Position numbers and translations under genes: made by a program. A DNA stretch of 64,000 nt from an uncultured Adlercreutzia sp. Lineage in GTDB: Bacteria; Actinomycetota; Coriobacteriia; Coriobacteriales; Eggerthellaceae. A model generated the notes under the pieces. The model was not told the origin of the DNA, made no database searches, and was given only the letters and a program-made list of their open reading frames with translations. The stretch spans positions 62,001-126,000 of the forward strand of contig CAJUSP010000001.1 of assembly GCA_910589165.1 (NCBI GenBank), given 5' to 3'. Positions 1 through 7,652 of this stretch are shown here, in pieces. Numbering within the stretch: the first letter of the stretch is position 1; every line of letters begins with the position of its first letter.

Positions 1-639
1 AACGGCGTGGATCCCGATACCGTGCAGGATAAATCCGACGCCGACATTCTCGCCGTGGAAGACGTGGCCGAGGAAGCCTCGCTGCGCACCGCCTCGTCGC
101 GCGATGTGAGCGCCGGCGTGCAGGAAATTGCCGAAGAGCAGGAAGCGGCGCGCATTGCCGCCGAAGAGGCCGCCCGCGCGGCCGAGCAGGAAGCCATCGA
201 GCGTGCCGACGCCACGCGCTCCCGCTACTACGCCACCTACGGCTCGCTGCCGGCGGGCGATGTCGATTTCTCTGTGGGCCGCGACGCATTCATCGCCGAG
301 TGGACCGAGCGCATCAACAACTACCTGGCGGGCAGCCCCCTGGCCGGCCACGGCGAGACCTTCGCCACCGCCGCCTGGGAGGCAGGCATCGACCCGCGTT
401 GGTCGCCGGCTATCTCGAACACCGAGTCCACGAAGGGCCGCGTGTGCTTCAAGTCGCACAACGCCTGGGGTTGGGACCAGACGAACTGGCCCGACTGGGA
501 TACCGCCATCCGCGCCCACGTGCGGGGCCTCGCGCGCGGCTACGGCTTCACCATCAGCTACTCCTACGCCCAGCGCTACTGCCCCCCGAACTACGACAAC
601 TGGTACCGAGATACTTTAAACCAGATGACGCTCATCTAA
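1..639 (+). CDS. Cell-wall hydrolase-like protein, 3' part only
   Basis: The frame is open to the left edge, so only the C-terminal ~212 residues are visible. A Glu/Ala-rich, probably coiled-coil stretch (roughly residues 10-75) leads into a globular C-terminal domain of about 130 residues. That domain has NTESTKG, SHNAWGWDQTNW and a Tyr-rich end, a composition resembling lysozyme/glucosaminidase-like domains of secreted Gram-positive wall hydrolases, in which a Glu after a helix is catalytic. The coiled coil plus hydrolase layout suggests an extracellular peptidoglycan enzyme, but the signal peptide lies outside the window and the family call is tentative. A strong terminator follows immediately, so it ends its transcription unit. 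Confidence 0.55.
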   Translation, partial: NGVDPDTVQDKSDADILAVEDVAEEASLRTASSRDVSAGVQEIAEEQEAARIAAEEAARAAEQEAIERADATRSRYYATYGSLPAGDVDFSVGRDAFIAEWTERINNYLAGSPLAGHGETFATAAWEAGIDPRWSPAISNTESTKGRVCFKSHNAWGWDQTNWPDWDTAIRAHVRGLARGYGFTISYSYAQRYCPPNYDNWYRDTLNQMTLI

Positions 640-646
640 ATTAGTG

Positions 647-674
647 AGAAAATGCCGCAAGGCATTTTCTTTTA
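647..674 (+). terminator. Rho-independent terminator of the hydrolase-like gene
   Basis: Perfect 10-bp stem agaaaatgcc / ggcattttct with a GCAA tetraloop, followed by a short T-rich run. It begins 7 bases past the stop codon of the preceding gene and ends just before the ribosome-binding site of the first TrkA gene. Confidence 0.85.
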
Positions 675-692
675 TAGGGAGGAAACGCGACT

Positions 693-1355
693 ATGAGCAA
701 TGTCATTGTGGTGGGATGCGGGCGCGTGGGCTCGCAGCTGGCCAACATGCTCTCCGATAACGGCAACAACGTCTGCTGCATCGACAAGAACGCCGATGCC
801 TTCGCCAACCTTGGCCGCAACTTCAACGGCAGCACGGTCCAGGGCGTGGGCTTCGACGAGGACGTGCTCATCCGCGCCGGCGTGGAGGAATGCGACGTGC
901 TGGCCGCTGTCACCCAGTTCGACAACGCCAACCTCATGTGCGCGGAAGTGGCCAACCACCTGTTCGGCGTGCCCCATGTTATCTCGCGCCTGTACAATCC
1001 CGACCACGAGCGCGCCTATATGCAGCTTGGCATCGACTACGTCTGCGGCACGTCGCTCGTGGCCGAGGACGTGTTCTCGAAAATCGTGTCGGGCCACGGC
1101 TCCCACATCGAGACCTTCGGCGAGTTCGAGGTGCTGCGGTTCACCTTGGACTTGGCCAGCCGCGACAACGCGAAGACCATCCGCGTCTCGGAACTCGAGC
1201 GCGACCACGAGGTGCGCATCATCGCCTTCGAGCGCGCCGACGGCTCGGCGTCCTCCATTCCCACCCCCGATTCGCTGCTGTACGCGGGCGATTCCATCCT
1301 GGCCTGCGTGCGCCACGACGTGATCGCGCAGTTCTCGCGCTACATTCTTGATTAG
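693..1355 (+). CDS. trkA: TrkA-type potassium uptake regulatory subunit (first of two)
   Basis: A 220-residue cytoplasmic RCK protein: an N-terminal Rossmann domain with GCGRVG at residues 8-13 and Asp31 at the end of the second strand (NAD(H)/nucleotide binding), then a C-terminal RCK_C/TrkA_C domain from about residue 135. Such proteins sit under TrkH/KtrB-type K+ channels and gate them in response to nucleotide. The ATG is preceded by a GGGAGGAAA ribosome-binding site. It lies 8 bp before a second, diverged trkA-like gene, so the pair probably forms a hetero-oligomer. No TrkH membrane subunit is visible here; it may lie elsewhere. Confidence 0.88.
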   Translation: MSNVIVVGCGRVGSQLANMLSDNGNNVCCIDKNADAFANLGRNFNGSTVQGVGFDEDVLIRAGVEECDVLAAVTQFDNANLMCAEVANHLFGVPHVISRLYNPDHERAYMQLGIDYVCGTSLVAEDVFSKIVSGHGSHIETFGEFEVLRFTLDLASRDNAKTIRVSELERDHEVRIIAFERADGSASSIPTPDSLLYAGDSILACVRHDVIAQFSRYILD

Positions 1356-1363
1356 GAGAGGCC

Positions 1364-2035
1364 ATGTACATCGTTATTGCGGGCGGCGGGAAAATCGGGT
1401 CCTACCTGGCGGGCATCATGCTGAAGAGCGGCAACGACGTGGCGGTCATCGAGGAGAAGCTGGCCACGGCCGACCGCCTATCGGTGCAGCTGACCGGCCG
1501 CTACCTGGTCATTCACGGCGACGGTTGCGACTCGCGCTATCAGGAAGACGCCGGCATCCGCGGGGCCGATGTGTTCGTGGCCACCACCGGCCAGGATGAC
1601 TCGAACCTCGTGTCCTGCGAAATCGCCCAGCGCGTGTTCCACGTGCCCCGCTGCATCGCCCGCGTGAACAACCCGAAGAACGAGCGCATCTTCCGCGAGG
1701 TGGGCATCGAATGCGTGTCGTCCACGACGCTCATCGCGAACCTTATCGAGGAGGAGGCGCTGCTGGGCTCGGTGTCGGTTGTCTCGTCGCTGACCCATGG
1801 CAACGTGGCCCTGGCCGAGGTGATGGTGCCGCGTATGCGCCATTTCTCCAACGAGGATGGCGTGCTCATTGAGGAAATTCCCCTGCCCGACAACGCGCTG
1901 GTGGCTGCGGTGGCCAGCGGGGGCGACGTGGAGGTGGCGAACGCCGAGACGCTGCTGTACCCCGGCGATAAGGCCATCGTGGTGGCCGATGAAGATGTGC
2001 TCGACGATGTGCGGCAGGCGTTTCGGGGGCTGTGA
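1364..2035 (+). CDS. trkA: TrkA-type potassium uptake regulatory subunit (second)
   Basis: A 223-residue RCK protein with GGGKIG at residues 7-12 and a Glu at about residue 30 where its neighbour has Asp, which usually favours NAD(H) over NADPH. The Rossmann N-domain is followed by a TrkA_C-like domain. It is only distantly similar to the preceding gene and follows it by 8 bp with an AGGAG-type site, so co-transcription and assembly into one gating ring are likely. The stop codon is immediately followed by the GTG start of the DUF2207 gene. Confidence 0.87.
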   Translation: MYIVIAGGGKIGSYLAGIMLKSGNDVAVIEEKLATADRLSVQLTGRYLVIHGDGCDSRYQEDAGIRGADVFVATTGQDDSNLVSCEIAQRVFHVPRCIARVNNPKNERIFREVGIECVSSTTLIANLIEEEALLGSVSVVSSLTHGNVALAEVMVPRMRHFSNEDGVLIEEIPLPDNALVAAVASGGDVEVANAETLLYPGDKAIVVADEDVLDDVRQAFRGL

Positions 2036-2036
2036 C

Positions 2037-3881
2037 GTGGGGAATTTTTTCCGCTGGGCTCTCTCTTGTCTGTTGCTCTGCCTCATAGTTCTTGTTTGCG
2101 CTCCTCGGGTTGCGTTTGCGGCTGATTATGCTTGCTCTGAGGTTGATCTGACGGCTCAGGTGCAGACTGACGGGGCCGTGGCGATTACCGATCAGCGCAT
2201 CTTCGAGGTGACGGCGCAGGGGGGCGGGCGCGAGACGCTCAAGTGGCTTTACGACGGGTTCATCGATGGGGCCGAGGTGACGATCGAGCGGGTGCGTATG
2301 GCGCCGGTCGATGCCGATGGGGCGCTCACGGCCGAGTGGACGGAGCTGGTGGAGACCACCTTCAACCTTTCGTGGCGCTCGGGGGCGGGGCCCGCGCACG
2401 ATGCCTGGGCTTACGACAAGTTCCAGCACTCGCTGTACGCCTTCGTGGGGAACCTGCCCGATCGCGTGGTGTTCGAGGTGACCTACCGCGTGACCGGTGC
2501 CATCGAGGCTTTCGACGACGCGGCTGACTTCCAGTGGCTCTACGTGCCGCAGGATTACGCGGTGGCCCTTGAAGATGTGCGGGCCGAGGTGATTCTGCCC
2601 GTGGCCGCCGATGATACCGTGCGTCCGATGGAAAACGTGTACGCCTGGGGCCACGGGCCGGCCGATGGCACGGTGGACATTCGGCCCGACGGCACCATCA
2701 TCTTCGATGACCCGCAGGTGGAGCCTTCCATGTACGCCAAGGCCCGGGTGATGTTTCCCGTGGAATGGCTCACGAACTTAAGCGAGGCCGCGCGTCTGGC
2801 GAATCAGGGCACGCTGCAATACTATTGGACGAGCGAGTACGAGGCCGGCTGGGTGGATACCGACACCTCGCGCGAGGTAATTCGCCTGGGGCTGGTCATG
2901 GGGCTTTTGGGCCTGGCGGCGGTGTTGCTGGTGGCAAGCCTGCTTGTGTGGCTGCGCTGGGGCCGCGACCGGTCGCCCGAGTTCCGCGGCGATTACTGGA
3001 TGGATGAGCCGGAAGAGGGCATGGCGCCGGCGGTGCTCGGCCGCCTGTGGCGCTGGAACCACGAGAGCCCCGACGACATCGTCGCCACCGTCCTCGACAT
3101 GGTACGCCGCGGCGTGCTTGTCGCCCGCGACGGCAGCCTTGCTGTGGGTGAGACGGTGCCCCGGAGGGGTGTCTCATCTTCAGAGGCGTCTGCGGCGCTT
3201 CGCGCAGAAGGGGTGGGCGAAGATGAGACACCCCTCCGGGGCGCTGTCTCACCGTCGTGCGATGCCGACGTTGCGGCTCTCGATGAGGCCACTCTCCGCT
3301 TGCTGCGGGTGTTGGCGCCGGGCGGGCGCGCCCTGTCGGCTGCGCAGCTTTCCGCTGTGGCCCACGAGCATCCGCGCGACTTCCTGACGGCGGTGCTGTC
3401 GTGGCAGCGCACGCTCACCGCCCTTGTGGAGCCCTGGCACTTTTTCGACCGCGCCAGCCGCCGGGCTCAGCACGTGGTGCTCGGTGCCGCTTTGGCCCTG
3501 GCGCTCCTTTCGCTGGCTGCGCTCATCTGGCTCGATGTGCAGGCCGGAGTGCTGGGACTTCTGGCCGCGGTAGGCTGCGGCGTGCTGGGAAACTACACCA
3601 TGCGCCGCACTTCCGAGGGCAACGAGATTGCCGCCCACGCGAAGGCCCTGCGCAACTGGATGCGCGACGGCGGCTGGGTGCTGGAAGGCGATCGCCTCAC
3701 CCCCGAGGAGCGGGCCGCGCTTGTGCCCTACGCCTACCTCTTCGGCGTCCTGAAATGTTTAGGCCCCCTCGCATCCGATGGTGACGAGGCAGCCCGCGCC
3801 CTCGCGACGCTCGCCCCCGCGCTTTCGAAATCCTTAGACGAAGCGTTACGCGTCGCCCACCAGCGAGCCGAGGTATCATAG
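2037..3881 (+). CDS. DUF2207 family membrane protein containing a palindromic repeat
   Basis: Starts with GTG one base after the trkA stop; this start gives a clean signal peptide (hydrophobic run, cleavage near AFAAD). The 614-residue product has an extracytoplasmic DUF2207-like beta domain (about 30-275), a transmembrane helix near residues 285-305, a cytoplasmic part, and two further helices near 480-520. DUF2207 proteins are conserved in Gram-positives but have no established biochemical role. Residues about 371-405 are encoded by a 105-bp inverted-repeat element (see repeat at 3148), read through in frame between two structured segments. An upstream ATG in this frame would place the start inside trkA and remove the signal peptide, so it was not used. 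Confidence 0.8.
   Translation: MGNFFRWALSCLLLCLIVLVCAPRVAFAADYACSEVDLTAQVQTDGAVAITDQRIFEVTAQGGGRETLKWLYDGFIDGAEVTIERVRMAPVDADGALTAEWTELVETTFNLSWRSGAGPAHDAWAYDKFQHSLYAFVGNLPDRVVFEVTYRVTGAIEAFDDAADFQWLYVPQDYAVALEDVRAEVILPVAADDTVRPMENVYAWGHGPADGTVDIRPDGTIIFDDPQVEPSMYAKARVMFPVEWLTNLSEAARLANQGTLQYYWTSEYEAGWVDTDTSREVIRLGLVMGLLGLAAVLLVASLLVWLRWGRDRSPEFRGDYWMDEPEEGMAPAVLGRLWRWNHESPDDIVATVLDMVRRGVLVARDGSLAVGETVPRRGVSSSEASAALRAEGVGEDETPLRGAVSPSCDADVAALDEATLRLLRVLAPGGRALSAAQLSAVAHEHPRDFLTAVLSWQRTLTALVEPWHFFDRASRRAQHVVLGAALALALLSLAALIWLDVQAGVLGLLAAVGCGVLGNYTMRRTSEGNEIAAHAKALRNWMRDGGWVLEGDRLTPEERAALVPYAYLFGVLKCLGPLASDGDEAARALATLAPALSKSLDEALRVAHQRAEVS
3148..3252 (+). repeat. REPIN-like palindromic element, copy A (inside DUF2207 gene)
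   Basis: Two 33-bp arms (3148-3180 and 3220-3252) in inverted orientation around a 39-bp spacer. The arms differ at two positions, and both become G-U pairs in the sense RNA, so the 33-bp stem is unbroken there. Each arm is itself an imperfect palindrome: GAGAC(A/G) and TGTCTC enclose CCCC-GGA-GGGG. The total of 105 bp is a multiple of three and the host frame stays open. The same element occurs at 11458-11563 and 36680-36784. Confidence 0.85.
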
Positions 3882-3906
3882 AGAACACTCGAGAAAGGAA
3901 GACATC

Positions 3907-4434
3907 ATGCAGGAGAAATCGTTCGAACCCGGCCGCGACAACATCGTGCTCATCGGCATGCCCGGCGCCGGTAAATCGACCCTGGGCATCGTGCTCGCGA
4001 AAATCCTCTGCATGAGCTTCGTCGATGCCGACCTGCTCATCCAGCAGTCCTGCGACAAATCGCTCCAGCGCCTCATCGACACGCTCGGTCCCGACGCCTT
4101 CCTGGAAATTGAGAACCAGGTGCTCTCGGAAATGTCTTTCGAGCACTCCGTTATCGCCACGGGCGGCTCGGCCATCTACAGCGAGCCGGCCATGACTCAC
4201 CTCGGCGAAATCGGCCGCGTGGTGTATCTGAAGATCAGCTTCGACGAGCTGAAGACGCGCCTGGCCGACTTCTCCGAGCGCGGCGTGGTCATGCGCGACG
4301 GCATCGGCATGAGCCTGCGCGAGCTCTACGACGAGCGCCTGCCCCTCTACGAGAAGTACGCCGACATTACCGTTGACGTGAACGACCTCTCCATCACCGC
4401 CGCCGCCCGCAAAGTAGCCGCCGCCCTGAAGTAG
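3907..4434 (+). CDS. Shikimate kinase-like P-loop protein with altered substrate residues
   Basis: A 175-residue P-loop kinase of the AroK fold: Walker A GMPGAGKS at residues 17-24, DAD at 40-42, a GG(S) motif at 86-88 and a C-terminal RLPLYEKYAD adenine-binding segment. Shikimate kinase would convert shikimate to shikimate-3-phosphate. Two residues expected to hold shikimate are not canonical: the FR of the FRxxE motif is FL (residues 65-66), and the GGG triplet is GGS. It could therefore be a divergent AroK or a kinase with another substrate. No other aro gene is nearby. It starts after a purine-rich GAAAGGAAG site and ends before a terminator. Confidence 0.7.
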   Translation: MQEKSFEPGRDNIVLIGMPGAGKSTLGIVLAKILCMSFVDADLLIQQSCDKSLQRLIDTLGPDAFLEIENQVLSEMSFEHSVIATGGSAIYSEPAMTHLGEIGRVVYLKISFDELKTRLADFSERGVVMRDGIGMSLRELYDERLPLYEKYADITVDVNDLSITAAARKVAAALK

Positions 4435-4459
4435 GGCGTCGCGCGCTCAAGATCCCGCG

Positions 4460-4490
4460 AGAGGGCGTCTTTGCGGCGCCCTCTTCCGCA
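4460..4490 (+). terminator. Terminator after the kinase-like gene
   Basis: Stem agagggcg / cgccctct (8 bp) around a 9-base loop, followed by TTCC. The T-run is weak, so this is a plausible rather than strong intrinsic terminator. Confidence 0.6.
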
Positions 4491-4540
4491 TAGCGGGCAA
4501 AAACCCTGACAATGCCGCATCACTTTAGCGCGCTGTAGGG

Positions 4541-4707
4541 TAGAATACTGCCATTGTCTTGCGTCGGTTGGGGCCGGCGCGTATCCATGAGGCCGTTTTC
4601 CTGCGACGAATCGGCGCGAAGCGCTCGCCACGGTTGCCAGCGCGCACCGCATGCCCGACCGGATTCGCCCGCAGAAAGACGCAGCCCCGTCCGGAAAGGA
4701 AGCATCC
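4541..4707 (+). promoter_or_regulatory. Promoter and leader of the AGCS symporter gene
   Basis: A TAGAAT -10 hexamer at 4541-4546, without a convincing -35, precedes a leader of about 150 nt before the ATG. I looked for the conserved boxes of a glycine riboswitch, which often precedes AGCS symporters, and did not find them. The leader ends with a GGAAAGGAAGC ribosome-binding site. Confidence 0.4.
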
Positions 4708-6225
4708 ATGGCCGATATCAACCAGATGCTCATCGACTGGACCGGCGAGATCGACACCTTTATGTACACCTACATTCTGGTGATTCTGCTCGTGGCCGTC
4801 GGCATCTACTACACCGTGCGCACCAAGGCGGTGCAGATCCGCTACATCAAAGACATGTTCACCCAGCTCACGGAAAAGAAGCACGTGGAAGGCGAGAAGT
4901 CCATCTCGTCGTTCCAGGCCCTCATGGTGTCCACCGCCTCCCGCGTGGGCACCGGCAACATCGCCGGCATCGCCACGGCCATCGCCACCGGCGGCCCGGG
5001 CGCAGTGTTCTGGATGTGGCTCATGTCCATCATCGGCGCGGCCTCGGCCTTCATCGAGTCCACCCTCGCCCAGATCTACAAGATCCGCGGCAAAGAGGGC
5101 GAGTTCCGCGGCGGCCCGGCCTACTACATCCAGCAGGGCTTGGGCGCCCGCTGGCTCGGCATTATCTTCGCCGTTGCCCTTATCCTCTGCTTCGCCTTCG
5201 GCTTCAACGGCCTGCAGGCCTTCAACATGACCTCGGCCCTTGAGTACTACATCCCCGACTACGCCACCAACGGCACGGCCATCGGCGTGGGCATCGTGCT
5301 CATCGTGTTCACCGCCTTCGTCATCTTCGGCGGCGCGAAGCGCATTTCGGTTATCACCTCCATCATTGTGCCCATCATGGCCATCGCCTACATCCTGTTG
5401 GCCATCTGGACCACGGTGACCAACATTGGCGAGATTCCCGCCGTGTTCGCCCTCATCTTCACCAACGCCTTCGACTTCCAGTCCATCGCCGGCGGCTTCG
5501 CAGGCTCGGTGGTCATGCTCGGCATCAAGCGCGGCCTGTTCTCGAACGAGGCCGGCATGGGTTCCGCGCCGAACGCCGCCGCCACGGCTTCGGTGTCGCA
5601 CCCGGTGAAGCAGGGCCTCGTGCAGAGCCTGTCGGTGTACATCGATACGCTGCTCATCTGCACCTGCTCGGCCATGATGGTCCTCATCTTCTGGGTGCAG
5701 GACCCGCAGGCCGCCCAGGCGCTGAACGGCATGCCGCTCGTGCAGCTGGCCGTGAACAATTCCGTGGGCGAGGTGGGCATCCACTTCATCACCTTCGCTA
5801 TCTTCGCTTTCGCGTTCTCGAGCCTCATCGGCAACTACTTCTACGCCGAGACGAACTTCCGCTACATCTTCAAAAACACGAAGTGGGGCATGGTCGTCTT
5901 CCGCGTGCTGTGCCTGGCTGCCATCTTCTACGGCTGCGTGAACAGCTTCGATCTGGCGTGGAACCTGGCCGACATCTTCATGGGCTTCATGGCCATCATC
6001 AACCTGATTGCCATCCTGCTGCTTGGTAAGTGGGCCCTGAAGGCGCTCGACGACTACACCGCCCAGCGCAAGATGGGCAAGGACCCGGTGTTCTTGGCCT
6101 CGAGCGTGCCCGGCATGCCGGCTTGCGAGTGCTGGACCACCGAGGACCTGCAGGACTTCGGCGACAGCCCCATCGAGGAGTACATCGAGGAGGCGGCGAA
6201 CTTCGATGTCGAGGGCTTGAAGTAA
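4708..6225 (+). CDS. Alanine/glycine:cation (Na+) symporter, AGCS family
   Basis: A 505-residue polytopic protein with about 11 hydrophobic segments. It shows hallmark AGCS sequence: RVGTGNIAGIATAIA in the second helix region, FRGGPAYYI, and GLFSNEAGMGSAPNAAAT. Members couple uptake of alanine or glycine to Na+ (sometimes H+). The length and Asp-rich N-terminus (MADINQML...GEID) match the family, and the start has a good site. It is monocistronic between two terminators. The C-terminal 45 residues after the last helix are acidic and cytoplasmic. Confidence 0.92.
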   Translation: MADINQMLIDWTGEIDTFMYTYILVILLVAVGIYYTVRTKAVQIRYIKDMFTQLTEKKHVEGEKSISSFQALMVSTASRVGTGNIAGIATAIATGGPGAVFWMWLMSIIGAASAFIESTLAQIYKIRGKEGEFRGGPAYYIQQGLGARWLGIIFAVALILCFAFGFNGLQAFNMTSALEYYIPDYATNGTAIGVGIVLIVFTAFVIFGGAKRISVITSIIVPIMAIAYILLAIWTTVTNIGEIPAVFALIFTNAFDFQSIAGGFAGSVVMLGIKRGLFSNEAGMGSAPNAAATASVSHPVKQGLVQSLSVYIDTLLICTCSAMMVLIFWVQDPQAAQALNGMPLVQLAVNNSVGEVGIHFITFAIFAFAFSSLIGNYFYAETNFRYIFKNTKWGMVVFRVLCLAAIFYGCVNSFDLAWNLADIFMGFMAIINLIAILLLGKWALKALDDYTAQRKMGKDPVFLASSVPGMPACECWTTEDLQDFGDSPIEEYIEEAANFDVEGLK

Positions 6226-6249
6226 GTCGCTCGGTACAAGGGTTTCAAC

Positions 6250-6286
6250 AAGGCGGCGGCTCTGCGGGGCCGTCGCCTTTCTTTTT
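6250..6286 (+). terminator. Terminator after the AGCS symporter
   Basis: Stem aaggcggcg / cgtcgcctt (9 bp with one G-U) and a T-rich tail. A TATACT -10 hexamer at 6292-6297 immediately downstream probably starts the mobBA transcript. Confidence 0.8.
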
Positions 6287-6351
6287 AGTGCTATACTTTG
6301 CGCTCGAAAAACACGGGCGCCGTTGGGGCGCCATTGGGAGGGTGGCTGGTT

Positions 6352-7635
6352 ATGATTGATATTCCGAGTCCCGCTGTTGCCATTGTGGGGCGGCACAATT
6401 CGGGGAAGACGACGCTCATCGAGCAGCTTATCGCCGAGCTGTGCGGCCGCGGGCTCGATGTGGGGTCCATCAAGCATCATTCGCACCGCGGGTTCGACAT
6501 CGACTATCCGGGGAAGGACTCCTACCGCCATCGCGCCGCCGGGGCTACCGAGACGGTTATTGCCGCGCCCGGCCAGGTGGCGCGCATTAAGACGGTGGAA
6601 GAAGAAGTGGAGTGCAGCGAGCTGGTGCGGTCTATGCCCAACCACGACATCATCGTGGTGGAAGGCTACCGCAAAAGTGGGCTGCCCTCTATCGAGATCA
6701 TGCGCGCGGGCAACGAGGCCGACTGCCGCGCCGCCGCCCTGTTCGTGGAAGCGGCTCGCGCCGGGCTGCCCCTGACGACGGACTTCACCCAGCTCGGCCG
6801 CGCGGCCGACAAGGATGCTTCTGGCGCCTCGCCGACAACCTATTCTGCCGAAGCTGACGCGGCGTCCAAGATGCCCTCTTCGAACACCGTGGCCGTGGTG
6901 ACTGACATTCCCGACGCCCGCGAGGCGACCGCGCTCTACGGCATTCCCGCCTTCGACCTTGCCGATGTGGCCGGTCTCGCCGATTTCCTGGGCGAGCACT
7001 ACGTGCGCCCGCGTGTGTCGGTGGTCATTCAGGCCGGCGGCGAGTCGCGCCGCATGGGCCGTTCGAAGGCGACGGTGCCCTTCGCCGGGCGCCCGCTCAT
7101 CTGCCGCTTGGTGGAGCGCTTGGCCCCGGTAGCCGACGAGCTTATCATCACCACCAACGAAGCTGACAACCTGGGCTTTTTGGCCGAGGAGTATCCCGAG
7201 CTGGCCATCAAACTTGTGCCCGACGCCTATCCCGAGCGCGGTGCGCTGCCCGGCCTGTACACGGCGCTTTCCGCCGCCGAGAACCCGTACGTGGCCGTAG
7301 TGGCCTGCGATATGGTGTTCGCCAGCGCGCGCCTGGTGGTGGCCGAGGCGCTCGCCATGCACGAGACCGGTGCCGACGTGGTGGCGCCCGCCAACAAGCA
7401 CGGCTTCGAGCCACTGCACGCCCTGTACCGGAAAGACACCTGCGCGCCGGCCGTGCACGCCCGCACCGAGCGCGGCGAGAAACGCGTGCAGAGCTTCTTC
7501 GACGACCCTGACATTACCGTGCTGCCCTTCGCCCAAGAACGCGTCTTGGAGGCGGAGCCGCGCGGCGGGTGCTTCATCAACGCCAACACCCCCGAGGAAC
7601 TTGCCCGTATCGAGCATTCCTACCTGGGTGAATAG
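6352..7635 (+). CDS. mobBA: MobB-MobA fusion, molybdopterin guanine dinucleotide biosynthesis
   Basis: A 427-residue two-domain protein. Residues 1 to about 160 are MobB, a P-loop GTP-binding adaptor (GRHNSGKTT near the N-terminus, SIKHHSHRGFDID, VVEGYRKSGLPSIE). A linker of about 60 residues leads to MobA (residues about 225-427), which attaches GMP to Mo-molybdopterin. MobA signatures are QAGGESRRMGRSKA and an ACDM metal-site motif. The usual arrangement is two separate genes; a fusion would channel cofactor directly. It lies upstream of a polyferredoxin and serves the Mo-enzyme-rich physiology suggested further along the window. The start is supported by GGGAGGG upstream. Confidence 0.9.
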   Translation: MIDIPSPAVAIVGRHNSGKTTLIEQLIAELCGRGLDVGSIKHHSHRGFDIDYPGKDSYRHRAAGATETVIAAPGQVARIKTVEEEVECSELVRSMPNHDIIVVEGYRKSGLPSIEIMRAGNEADCRAAALFVEAARAGLPLTTDFTQLGRAADKDASGASPTTYSAEADAASKMPSSNTVAVVTDIPDAREATALYGIPAFDLADVAGLADFLGEHYVRPRVSVVIQAGGESRRMGRSKATVPFAGRPLICRLVERLAPVADELIITTNEADNLGFLAEEYPELAIKLVPDAYPERGALPGLYTALSAAENPYVAVVACDMVFASARLVVAEALAMHETGADVVAPANKHGFEPLHALYRKDTCAPAVHARTERGEKRVQSFFDDPDITVLPFAQERVLEAEPRGGCFINANTPEELARIEHSYLGE

Positions 7636-7652
7636 AAGGGAGGCGCCGACCT

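Noticed and set aside
4555..4707. Possible glycine riboswitch before the AGCS symporter
   Set aside because: The conserved aptamer boxes of glycine riboswitches could not be found in the leader.
4525..7617. Very long open frame on minus covering the symporter and mobBA genes
   Set aside because: His/Val/Gly-rich low-complexity antisense shadow of high-GC genes with no domain or start signal.
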